Positions 1 to 6,468 of a stretch of DNA of 14,562 nucleotides are shown one piece after another. Source of the stretch: Marinobacter sp. (GTDB taxonomy: Bacteria > Pseudomonadota > Gammaproteobacteria > Pseudomonadales > Oleiphilaceae); the NCBI GenBank assembly GCA_017643965.1, contig JAEPMM010000032.1, positions 1-14,562 of the forward strand, given 5' to 3'. Position 1 is the stretch's first letter. Each line of letters begins with the position of its first letter. The translations under genes and the position numbers were made by a program. Below the pieces are notes generated by a model. The model had not been told where the DNA came from, did not search any database, and saw only the letters and a program-made list of their open reading frames with translations.

Positions 1-1
1 C

Positions 2-961
2 GCTGACATACTGCAGCAGGCCGGCCTGCCCCCCGGCGCCCTGGACGACCCGGCGGGCCGCATTTCCTATCTGCAGACCCTGCAGGTATTCGCCTCGGTA
101 CACGCCGCCATTGGCGATACCGCGCTGGGATTCGACAGCGGAATGCGCCTGCCGCTGACCGCCCACGGCAGCCTGGGCTACGCCCTGATGTGCGCCCCCA
201 CACCGCGGAAAGCCATCGCGATTCTGGAGCGGTTCTGGAACCTGCGGGGGCGTGGCGTGCTGATGACTGTGCGAGAGACCGAAACCAACCTGTTCTTTGA
301 GATCGAACCGGAAGTACCCCTGCCCGAGCCGCTGCGGGAACTGATGTTCAGCTCGATCCTGACCAGCATTGTTCGGGGCATGGAGTTTGTGCAGCCGATG
401 CAGCCCAGTGAACGGGAAATCTGGCTGCGGGGGCCCGAGCCGCCGGGATACCAGCGCCGCCAGCAGCAGGTGCCGGGGGTACGCTTCAACATGCCCAGTG
501 CCGGAGTGCTCCTGGGCGGCGATGCCGCATGGCTGGACGAGCCCCTGCCCACCGCCAACCCCGAAGGCCTGGCCCAGGCGCTGGCCCAGTGTGAGCGGGA
601 AAGCGCACTGACCGAAACCGACAACGACATCGCCCGCCAGATCCGCGCGCACCTGGTGCTGGACCAGCACGGCTACCCCACCCCGGAGCAACTTGCCAAC
701 AAGCTGTGCCTGACACCCAGAACCCTGCGGCGGCGGCTGCATGAACAGGGCCTGAGCTACAAACAGATTCTGGACGACGTGCGCCGCCGCGACAGCTGCC
801 ACCTGCTGGCCAGCTCCGACCTGGAGGTTCAGAGCATTAGTGAACTGCTGGGTTATGCAGACCCCGCGAATTTCACGCGGGCGTTCAAGAGTTGGACGGG
901 GAAGGCGCCGCAGGTCTGGCGGCGGGATAATGGTCAGATGCCAAGCCATTCGGCCAGTTGA
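2..961 (+). CDS. AraC-family transcriptional regulator (5'-truncated by window edge)
   Basis: The reading frame is open from base 2 to the TGA at 959-961, giving 319 residues with no start visible upstream, so the N-terminus lies outside the window. An in-frame ATG at 143 falls inside the conserved N-terminal domain and is not a credible start. Roughly residues 1-200 match the arabinose-binding-like N-terminal domain of AraC regulators (OruR/ArgR type), which senses a small molecule. Residues about 215-308 form the double helix-turn-helix DNA-binding domain, with LANKLCLTPRTLRRRL as the first recognition motif and ISELLGYADPANFTRAFKSW as the second, ending in the usual W-G-x-x-P segment. The effector and target genes cannot be told from this window. 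The last 28 bases overlap the end of the convergent methyltransferase-HNH gene. The tail after WRRD (about a dozen residues ending HSAS) is not part of the family core and may be replaced sequence at an insertion junction. Confidence 0.9.
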   Translation, partial: ADILQQAGLPPGALDDPAGRISYLQTLQVFASVHAAIGDTALGFDSGMRLPLTAHGSLGYALMCAPTPRKAIAILERFWNLRGRGVLMTVRETETNLFFEIEPEVPLPEPLRELMFSSILTSIVRGMEFVQPMQPSEREIWLRGPEPPGYQRRQQQVPGVRFNMPSAGVLLGGDAAWLDEPLPTANPEGLAQALAQCERESALTETDNDIARQIRAHLVLDQHGYPTPEQLANKLCLTPRTLRRRLHEQGLSYKQILDDVRRRDSCHLLASSDLEVQSISELLGYADPANFTRAFKSWTGKAPQVWRRDNGQMPSHSAS

Positions 962-2616
962 AGATTGGTCTTCAATCGCAATCGTTGCTGCAGCATACTT
1001 TCGAAAACGCCTTCAACAGTGCGCTTGTCATTCAGCAATGGCAAAGCCGCTTCTGCCTCGGAGAAGAATTGAGGTTCGCGATCGGTTCCGATGATCGCCT
1101 GCTCCCACCACTCGATAATCCGCGGCCGCGCTTGCTTGAGCAGTGAGTCTGAAGGGAGCTTTTCGGATTTGGCCGCATTGGCGCGATGAGTTGCCGGCAA
1201 CAAATTCCAGAGGTCGTTGTTGCTCCAGCGCGACCACGGAAAGCAGTGATCGATGTCATAGCCGATCTTTGCCAGATTCCGGGCCGTCCAGACACACTCG
1301 ACCTGCCCTCTCGCTAACTGCTGATCCACGAGCTTACGGACCCCAGACGTGTCCCGGCGACCTTCCACCCACCGCAACGCCTGATGATAACTGTCTGTGG
1401 AGTAGCGCACTTCCCAGCTGCCCATCAGATTGATCCATTCATTGACGATGGCGGGCTCAATCCAGCAGGCGTAGCGACTTAACGTATCCCAAAGCAGAGC
1501 GGGCACACGGAACTGACCGAACCTGGCGAGCGTCTCACGGTCCAGGCGTGCAGGCTCATTCCTGATGGTAAACCTGGCAGCGCCACCCTCGAAGATTGAA
1601 CGATTGCTTCCCGGCCAGGTCGTGAAACGGGCCGGGTTCTTGAGAATATTGGCGGCAGCAACCCGAATTGCCCGCAGAACCACCGGCGCCTGATCTGCCG
1701 CAAGCGACAGACCAACGCGAAAATCCAGCGGTGTCAGCTTTTCAAGACTGTAAAAGTCCTCTGCGGCAAACCCATAACCCCCTGAGCCCGGAGCTTGCCG
1801 CAAGCGATGGCGCAACACCAGCGGATGATAGAGCATCAACCAGAACAGCCCGACAGCCCCAAGTGGTAGCTCCACCCAATCATCCGTCCGCTTGAGCACA
1901 AGTCCCGGAGCACTGTCCGCAATGCGCACCAGCGTGCGCAGAAGACCCAATTTGTACGTTGATGATTTGTTGTCATTAACGATGATGTGACGAAGCGTGG
2001 GAAGTGCGCCGGTGCCGTCATCCGGCAATCTGTACACCGCCGTTTCCCACCACACATCCGGGCGATTGAGCTGATCGGTGCACCGCATCTCCGGTACAGG
2101 AACCGGCATTACCGCCCGCTGACGGGCAAGCCTGTCCAGCTCGGCTTTCGAAACCTCGTGAAACTCCCGCTCACCATCCCCCGGTCCGTGCCGCAGAGTT
2201 ATGACCAGCAACCCGGAAGGCCCCAGCAATTCCGTCAGTATTCGGAATGCCCTGTCTCGCATGGTCGGCGGCAGGTGCATCCAGACCGCGGACACCAGAA
2301 TCAGATCGAATCGATAACTCAGCTTGCGAATCTGCGTAAGGTCGGGCAACGAGTCGTCGACCCACTGGATACTCCGGTGAGCAGTGGCCGACTCACCCAG
2401 CCTACGAAGCTCAGCCGCCGGTTCAACCGCAACCACATCCCAGCCCCGTTCAGCCAGAGCCAGTGCATCCCGTCCGCTGCCGGCACCGACATCGAGAGCC
2501 AGTCCGGTTTTGTTGTCCAGTTGGGGAACCCAGTCATTGTGGACCTGTTCGAAGGACAGCGACTGATACTGAGCAAAGAAGTCTTCGGCCCGGAGGTTAT
2601 AGGGATTCAATGGCAT
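934..2616 (-). CDS. Class I SAM methyltransferase-like / HNH endonuclease fusion protein
   Basis: This 560-residue protein has two recognisable ends. Residues about 40-60 carry the SAM-binding glycine loop LDVGAGSGRDALALAERGWD followed by the acidic VAVEP strand. FDLILVSAVWMHL (about 103-115) is the motif IV region of small-molecule or protein methyltransferases; no NPPY/DPPY DNA-methylase motif is seen. Residues about 441-490 form an HNH nuclease: Cys441, Y-D-I-D-H (His457), PWS, NNDLWNLLPA and N-x-x-K (Asn480, Lys483). The middle, about 200-400, is mostly helical-looking and unassigned. The start is placed at ATG 2616: GAAGGG lies 10 bases upstream and the protein then opens with an N-P-Y motif and an acidic stretch; the frame stays open upstream to a TTG at 2733 without a better ribosome site. 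It is divergent from the DUF3883 gene. Known of the parts: HNH domains cut DNA or RNA. Inferred: a restriction or defence role; the methyl acceptor is unknown. Confidence 0.82.
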   Translation of the reverse strand: MPLNPYNLRAEDFFAQYQSLSFEQVHNDWVPQLDNKTGLALDVGAGSGRDALALAERGWDVVAVEPAAELRRLGESATAHRSIQWVDDSLPDLTQIRKLSYRFDLILVSAVWMHLPPTMRDRAFRILTELLGPSGLLVITLRHGPGDGEREFHEVSKAELDRLARQRAVMPVPVPEMRCTDQLNRPDVWWETAVYRLPDDGTGALPTLRHIIVNDNKSSTYKLGLLRTLVRIADSAPGLVLKRTDDWVELPLGAVGLFWLMLYHPLVLRHRLRQAPGSGGYGFAAEDFYSLEKLTPLDFRVGLSLAADQAPVVLRAIRVAAANILKNPARFTTWPGSNRSIFEGGAARFTIRNEPARLDRETLARFGQFRVPALLWDTLSRYACWIEPAIVNEWINLMGSWEVRYSTDSYHQALRWVEGRRDTSGVRKLVDQQLARGQVECVWTARNLAKIGYDIDHCFPWSRWSNNDLWNLLPATHRANAAKSEKLPSDSLLKQARPRIIEWWEQAIIGTDREPQFFSEAEAALPLLNDKRTVEGVFESMLQQRLRLKTNLQLAEWLGI

Positions 2617-2626
2617 TCCCGTTTTT

Positions 2627-2632
2627 CCCTTC
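2627..2632 (-). promoter_or_regulatory. Ribosome binding site of the methyltransferase-HNH gene
   Basis: Read on the minus strand the bases are GAAGGG, 10 bases before the ATG at 2616. The other in-frame candidates (ATG at 2673 and 2694, TTG at 2733) lack a comparable purine-rich site, so this site decides the start. Confidence 0.5.
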
Positions 2633-2712
2633 ACTGAACTGCTTTGGGGTAGCGTTTTGCTGTATTGGAGCATAGCCAAATCATATCGGTACATCCCGTC
2701 AACAGTCTCGCT

Positions 2713-2734
2713 ATTGTTCAGAAAAGTGAACAAT
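2713..2734. repeat. Perfect 8+8 bp inverted repeat in the divergent intergenic region (operator candidate)
   Basis: The left arm ATTGTTCA (2713-2720) and right arm TGAACAAT (2727-2734) are exact reverse complements separated by the 6 bases GAAAAG. The site lies about mid-way between the two divergent starts (2616 and 2806). Its symmetry and length are typical of a dimeric repressor site. No T-run follows it, so it is not a terminator. A -35-like TTGCCA begins at 2734 and a poor -10-like CACTAT follows 17 bases later at 2757-2762, so a bound protein could occlude a promoter of the DUF3883 gene. No regulator is encoded in the pair itself, so the binding protein is unknown. Confidence 0.5.
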
Positions 2735-2805
2735 TGCCACGCATTGGATACTGGGGCACTATGCCTGCAGCTCCCCCATTTTAGACAAATGAGAGATCAG
2801 CTCCC

Positions 2806-3657
2806 ATGGCCACTGGACAGCATTGGACCGACCGAGAAATTGCCTTAACGGTCGCTGATTACATGAAGATGCTAACGCTGGAGCTAGCTGGGCAGAGTTA
2901 CAACAAAACTGCGCATCGGAGGGCTCTTCTAGAGCAACTGGACGGACGCAGCAACGGCGCGGTTGAGCTAAAGCACCAGAACATTAGTGCCGTTCTTCGC
3001 GATTTGAACTGTTTCTGGATTCCCGGGTACAAGCCAAGGGGTAATTATCAAGAGGCCTTGGCACATTACCTCGAAGCGTGGATCAATACTCACCCGGAGT
3101 TCGATCGCGCTTCACAATTTGCAGTGGAGCAGCCCGCCTTTATGCCCAGCGGCATCGAGCTTTCTAAACTTGTGGTCGATGCACCAACGCCCTCTAACGA
3201 AGTAAAAGAAAATCACCCGGCTTACGCCGTAAAGAGGTCACCCTCAAAGCGCGACTACGTCGCTCAAGAGGCCCGCAACGCTGCTCTTGGTGCGGCTGGT
3301 GAGCTATTGGTGATGGAGTACGAGGAATTCAGGCTCAGATCCGCGGGAAAAAAGGCACTCGCGGACCGCATCGAACATGTGTCGCAATCACAGGGGGATG
3401 GCCTGGGTTATGACATCCTGTCTTATGACATCTCGGGGAAAGAACGTTTTCTGGAAGTAAAAACCACCGCGTTCGCCAGAGAAACACCGTTTTACGCCTC
3501 GAGAAACGAGGTTTCGTTTTCAGAAGAATTCCAAGAACAGTTTCATCTTTACCGTCTTTTTGAGTTTCGAAAATCGCCGAAGCTGTTCTCATTGCCGGGA
3601 GCTATAGGCAATCACTGTTTCATGGACCCTGTCAGCTTTGTCTGTAAACTCCGCTGA
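2806..3657 (+). CDS. DUF3883-domain protein with PD-(D/E)xK-like nuclease motifs
   Basis: The protein has 283 residues. Residues about 7-95 (from WTDREI through NKTAHRRALL, ELKHQNISAVL and GYKPRGNYQEAL to AWINTHPEFD) form a module recalled as recurring at the N-terminus of HNH and DUF3883 proteins; its job is not established, and DNA or substrate recognition is a guess. Residues about 105-150 look like a linker. Residues about 152-283 are the DUF3883 domain: LGAAGELLV (Glu166), GDGLGYDIL (Asp203), FLEVKTT (Glu217, Lys219) and a following LYR motif (about 248-250). The E...D...E-x-K order fits a PD-(D/E)xK restriction-nuclease fold, seen in sequence but not proven active. The ATG at 2806 leaves the conserved W just inside the N-terminus; the upstream ribosome site is weak (GAGAGA). 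GC is clearly lower than in the neighbouring housekeeping genes. The gene is divergent from the methyltransferase-HNH gene and probably works with it. Confidence 0.82.
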   Translation: MATGQHWTDREIALTVADYMKMLTLELAGQSYNKTAHRRALLEQLDGRSNGAVELKHQNISAVLRDLNCFWIPGYKPRGNYQEALAHYLEAWINTHPEFDRASQFAVEQPAFMPSGIELSKLVVDAPTPSNEVKENHPAYAVKRSPSKRDYVAQEARNAALGAAGELLVMEYEEFRLRSAGKKALADRIEHVSQSQGDGLGYDILSYDISGKERFLEVKTTAFARETPFYASRNEVSFSEEFQEQFHLYRLFEFRKSPKLFSLPGAIGNHCFMDPVSFVCKLR

Positions 3658-3742
3658 GTAGTGGCAAATCCTAAAAGGGTTCCCCACCTCCCAATCTGTC
3701 TAGTTTTTCGCCAAAACCCTACGGAATCGCATCCTCTATTCC

Positions 3743-3751
3743 TGATAGAAT
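3743..3751 (+). promoter_or_regulatory. Possible extended -10 promoter of dusA
   Basis: TG-A-TAGAAT is an extended -10 element (TGn before a hexamer matching TATAAT at 5 of 6 positions), 36 bases before the dusA start. No good -35 is present at 16-18 bases, as is usual for extended -10 promoters. The call rests on sequence match alone. Confidence 0.35.
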
Positions 3752-3787
3752 ACCGTCCAAGTAAATGTTTTCCGAAGTGGACACCCA

Positions 3788-4846
3788 ATGATTTCAGAGA
3801 GTAAAGCCGAACATCGTGAAGATTCGGCTGCGGATGCGAGTCGTTCCGTGACAGAACTTTCCCGGAAGTTCTGCGTCGCCCCCATGATGGACTGGACCAC
3901 CACCCACTACCGTTACCTGGCACGCCAGCTTAGCCGCAATACGCTGCTGTACACGGAAATGGTGACCACCGGTGCGTTGATCCATGGCGATACTGCCCGC
4001 TTTCTGCGTCATAACGAGGCGGAGTACCCGCTGGCGTTGCAGCTGGGCGGCAGTGATGCCGGTGAGCTGGCGCATTGTGCGAAGTTGGCGGAGCAGTATG
4101 GGTTTGATGAGGTGAACCTGAATGTGGGCTGCCCCAGCGATCGGGTGCAGAACAACATGATCGGTGCCTGCCTGATGGGGCATCCGGACAAGGTGGCCGA
4201 GGGCGTGCGGGCGATGATTGACGCCACTGGTCTGCCGGTAACGGTCAAGCACCGGATCGGGATTGATGGCCGGGAGTCCTGGGACGATCTGTGCGAGTTT
4301 GTGGAGAAGGTTGCCGCCGCCGGTTGCCGTACGTTTATTGTTCACGCCCGCATTGCGATCCTTGAGGGCCTGAGCCCCAAGGAAAACCGCGACATTCCGC
4401 CGCTGAAGTACGACTGGGTGTATCGCCTGAAGGCGAAATACCCGGAGCTGGAGATCATCATCAACGGCGGCATCAAAACCTTCGAGGAGTGTCACCAGCA
4501 CCTGGAGCACACCGACGGCGTGATGCTGGGCCGGGAGGCGTACCACAACCCCTGGTTGCTGGCGGGGGTCGATCCCGAGTTCTTCGGGCAGACCGCGCCG
4601 GTACAGAGCCGCCATGAAGCATTGCGGGCAACGCTGCCGTTTATCCAGCGTGAGCTGGAACGGGGCGTGTTCCTTACACACATGTCACGTCACCTGCTGG
4701 GGTTGTTCCACGGCCAGCCCGGGGGGCGTCAGTTCCGCCGCCACATCAGCGAGAATGCCCACAAATCCGGGGCCGGGCTGGAAGTGATCGAAGAAGCCCT
4801 GGCGCGCGTCCACGAGCCGGAAAAACCGGTAATAGCGCCGGCTTAA
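3788..4846 (+). CDS. dusA: tRNA-dihydrouridine(20/20a) synthase DusA
   Basis: DusA is a cytoplasmic FMN enzyme that uses NADPH to reduce uridine to dihydrouridine at positions 20 and 20a of the tRNA D-loop. The protein has 352 residues, slightly longer than usual because of a polar N-terminal extension of about 25 residues before FCVAPMMDWT. Visible family motifs in order are APMMDWTTTHYR (31-42), TEMVTTGALIHGD (56-68), LNVGCPSDRVQ (111-121) with Cys115 as the expected catalytic acid, GACLM (126-130), VKHRIGID (153-160), a HAR motif (186-188), GLSPKENRDIPPL (194-206, diagnostic of DusA within the Dus family), and the FMN phosphate sites NGGIKT (226-231) and GVMLGREAYHNP (244-255). HARIAIL has Ile where many relatives have Lys or Asn, which is probably tolerated. 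The gene stands alone after a 130-base gap and is not tightly linked to tal downstream. Confidence 0.96.
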   Translation: MISESKAEHREDSAADASRSVTELSRKFCVAPMMDWTTTHYRYLARQLSRNTLLYTEMVTTGALIHGDTARFLRHNEAEYPLALQLGGSDAGELAHCAKLAEQYGFDEVNLNVGCPSDRVQNNMIGACLMGHPDKVAEGVRAMIDATGLPVTVKHRIGIDGRESWDDLCEFVEKVAAAGCRTFIVHARIAILEGLSPKENRDIPPLKYDWVYRLKAKYPELEIIINGGIKTFEECHQHLEHTDGVMLGREAYHNPWLLAGVDPEFFGQTAPVQSRHEALRATLPFIQRELERGVFLTHMSRHLLGLFHGQPGGRQFRRHISENAHKSGAGLEVIEEALARVHEPEKPVIAPA

Positions 4847-4869
4847 TCGGATCTATACCTTTTGTTGTC

Positions 4870-4898
4870 TTGTTCCTGTCAGACCAGCCCGTTATTGT
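4870..4898 (+). promoter_or_regulatory. Possible sigma-70 promoter of the tal operon
   Basis: TTGTTC (4870-4875) and TATTGT (4893-4898) are 17 bases apart in the 145-base gap between dusA and tal. Each hexamer matches the consensus only partly, so the call is weak; the optimal spacing and the position are the main support. Confidence 0.28.
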
Positions 4899-4981
4899 AG
4901 GGAAATTGCCGCAAACTCTGCGTGAGATGCGCGCCAACACCCAGGGAGCGGGTGCTCCAATAACGAATCCAGCGGGATGAC

Positions 4982-4985
4982 AGGA
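4982..4985 (+). promoter_or_regulatory. Ribosome binding site deciding the tal start
   Basis: AGGA lies 6 bases before the ATG at 4992. An in-frame ATG at 4977 would add five residues (MTGRR) and would place this site inside the gene. With the 4992 start the protein aligns residue for residue with the N-terminus of E. coli TalB. Confidence 0.5.
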
Positions 4986-4991
4986 CGACGA

Positions 4992-5957
4992 ATGACCAGC
5001 AAACTTGAACAACTGAAAACCATGACCACGGTGGTTGCCGATACCGGTGATCTGCAAGCCATTGCCCAATGGCGCCCGGAAGATGCCACCACCAACCCGT
5101 CGCTGCTGTTAAAAGCGGCGGCGTCTGACGCCTACCGGCCGATGCTGGACAAGGCCGTCGCCATGGCCAGCCGCCAGGGCGGGTCGGATGCCGAGCAACT
5201 GGCGTACGCCACCGATGCCCTGGCGGTGCTGGCCGGTCGTGAGATTCTGGAACTGATTCCCGGCGTGGTCTCCACCGAGGTGGATGCCCGCCTGTCGTTC
5301 GATACCGGCGCCACCCTGGCCCGTGCCCGCCGCCTGATTGCGCTTTATGACCAGCAAGGCGTGGACACCAGCCGGGTGCTGATCAAGATTGCCTCCACCT
5401 GGGAGGGCATCCGCGCCGCGGAGCAACTGGAAAAAGAAGGCATTCGCTGCAATCTGACGCTGCTGTTCTCGTTCATTCAGGCCGCCGCCTGTGCCGACGC
5501 CGGGGCATTCCTGATCTCCCCGTTCGTGGGCCGCATTCTGGACTGGCACCTGGCCAACAGCGGCCGTGACAGCTACCCGGCGGCAGAAGATCCCGGCGTG
5601 CAGTCGGTTTCCCGCATCTACAATTACTACAAGGCCAACGGTTATAAAACCGTGGTGATGGGCGCCAGCTTCCGCAACATAGGTGAGATCGAGATGCTGG
5701 GGGGTTGTGACCGCCTCACCATCAGCCCTGCCCTGTTGCAGGAACTGAAGGACGATACCGGTACGCTTGAGCGCCAACTCTACCCGGCCACGGCCAGCAG
5801 CCCGGACAAGCCCGGCACACTGGATGAACGCCTGTTCCGCTGGGAATCCAATGAAGACGCCATGGCCACCGAAAAGCTGGCCGATGGCATCCGCCGCTTT
5901 GCCGCGGACCAGATCGAGCTGGAGAGCCGGGTGCGCAGGCTGGCGACCGCTGCCTGA
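4992..5957 (+). CDS. tal: Transaldolase (class I, TalB type)
   Basis: Transaldolase moves a dihydroxyacetone unit between sugar phosphates in the non-oxidative pentose phosphate pathway (sedoheptulose 7-phosphate + glyceraldehyde 3-phosphate to erythrose 4-phosphate + fructose 6-phosphate) by a Schiff-base mechanism in the cytoplasm. The 321-residue protein has the full-length TalB architecture: TTVVADTGD with Asp17, DATTNPSLLL, STEVDARLSFDT with Glu96, VLIKIASTWEGI with the Schiff-base Lys132, CNLTLLFSFIQA, FLISPFVGRILDWH, EDPGVQSV and VVMGASFRNIGEI. The catalytic residues fall at the same numbers as in E. coli when ATG 4992 is the start. It opens a tight plus-strand run: the TerB-like gene follows after 34 bases and a DAHP synthase-like gene after that, which suggests supply of erythrose 4-phosphate for aromatic synthesis. 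Confidence 0.97.
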   Translation: MTSKLEQLKTMTTVVADTGDLQAIAQWRPEDATTNPSLLLKAAASDAYRPMLDKAVAMASRQGGSDAEQLAYATDALAVLAGREILELIPGVVSTEVDARLSFDTGATLARARRLIALYDQQGVDTSRVLIKIASTWEGIRAAEQLEKEGIRCNLTLLFSFIQAAACADAGAFLISPFVGRILDWHLANSGRDSYPAAEDPGVQSVSRIYNYYKANGYKTVVMGASFRNIGEIEMLGGCDRLTISPALLQELKDDTGTLERQLYPATASSPDKPGTLDERLFRWESNEDAMATEKLADGIRRFAADQIELESRVRRLATAA

Positions 5958-5991
5958 CCCCATTCGCAAACACAGGAGGATCTGCCACACC

Positions 5992-6441
5992 ATGATCGAA
6001 CGCCTGAAGCAGTTGTTTGCCCCCAGTGAGGGTGACACCCGCGAAGCGCCGGACCAGCACCAACTGGCCGTCGCCGCCACCGCCCTGATGGTTCAGCTGT
6101 CCCGTGTGGACAACAACGAAGACGACCGGGAATTGCAAGCCATTCTCGATCTGGCGGTGAACGTGCACAACGTGACCCGGGAAGAAGCGGAAGACATCCT
6201 GCAGGATGCGCTCAGCCACGCGGACGACGCCACCTCGCTCTACGAGTTCACCGGGCAGATCAACGAACACCTGGATCAGCCCGCCAAGCAGTCGTTGCTG
6301 GAGAACATCTGGCGGGTGGCCTTTGCCGATGGCCGCATCGACAAGTACGAAGAACACCTGATTCGCAGGATGGCGGATCTGCTCCATCTTAATCACCGCG
6401 AATACATGCAGGCACGCCACCGGGCCGAAGCCGCGAGCTGA
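5992..6441 (+). CDS. TerB-like domain protein of unknown function
   Basis: This 149-residue, acidic, all-helical-looking soluble protein has no signal peptide or membrane segment. Residues about 25-140 fit the TerB / COG4103-type fold: a first acidic loop SRVDNNEDDREL (37-48) and a second, FADGRIDKYEEHLIRRMADL (111-130), arranged as an internal duplication. Acidic residues at these loops are thought to bind divalent metal in TerB proteins. The name tellurite resistance often given to such proteins is inherited from the family and is not supported here by any other ter gene. A strong AGGAGGA lies 11 bases before the ATG at 5992. It sits between tal and the DAHP synthase-like gene with gaps of 34 and 27 bases, so it is almost certainly co-transcribed with them. 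Its role there is unknown. Confidence 0.85.
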   Translation: MIERLKQLFAPSEGDTREAPDQHQLAVAATALMVQLSRVDNNEDDRELQAILDLAVNVHNVTREEAEDILQDALSHADDATSLYEFTGQINEHLDQPAKQSLLENIWRVAFADGRIDKYEEHLIRRMADLLHLNHREYMQARHRAEAAS

Positions 6442-6468
6442 CCCCACAGCACCGAACAAGGAGCGATC

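Noticed and set aside
1987..2637. Plus-strand 216-residue open frame antisense to the methyltransferase-HNH gene
   Set aside because: Low-complexity composition rich in Arg, Pro and Ser, no motif, and the opposite strand holds recognisable domains.
2617..2733. N-terminal extension of the methyltransferase-HNH protein from TTG 2733 or ATG 2694/2673
   Set aside because: No good ribosome site, no domain resemblance, and the 2733 start lies within the dyad; ATG 2616 has GAAGGG at 10 bases.
3658..3787. Possible terminator after the DUF3883 gene
   Set aside because: T-rich stretch near 3701-3709 lacks a preceding GC-rich stem; GTTTT/AAAAC arms are short and AT-only.
4945..4958. GGAGC-GGGT-GCTCC hairpin upstream of tal
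   Set aside because: Only five base pairs with no T-run or conserved leader; too short to call an attenuator or riboswitch.
5109..6080. Minus-strand 323-residue open frame across tal and the TerB-like gene
   Set aside because: Gly/Ala/His-rich shadow frame opposite a perfectly conserved transaldolase.
5992..6441. Tellurite resistance function for the TerB-like protein
   Set aside because: No other ter genes are present and the family name alone does not support this role.
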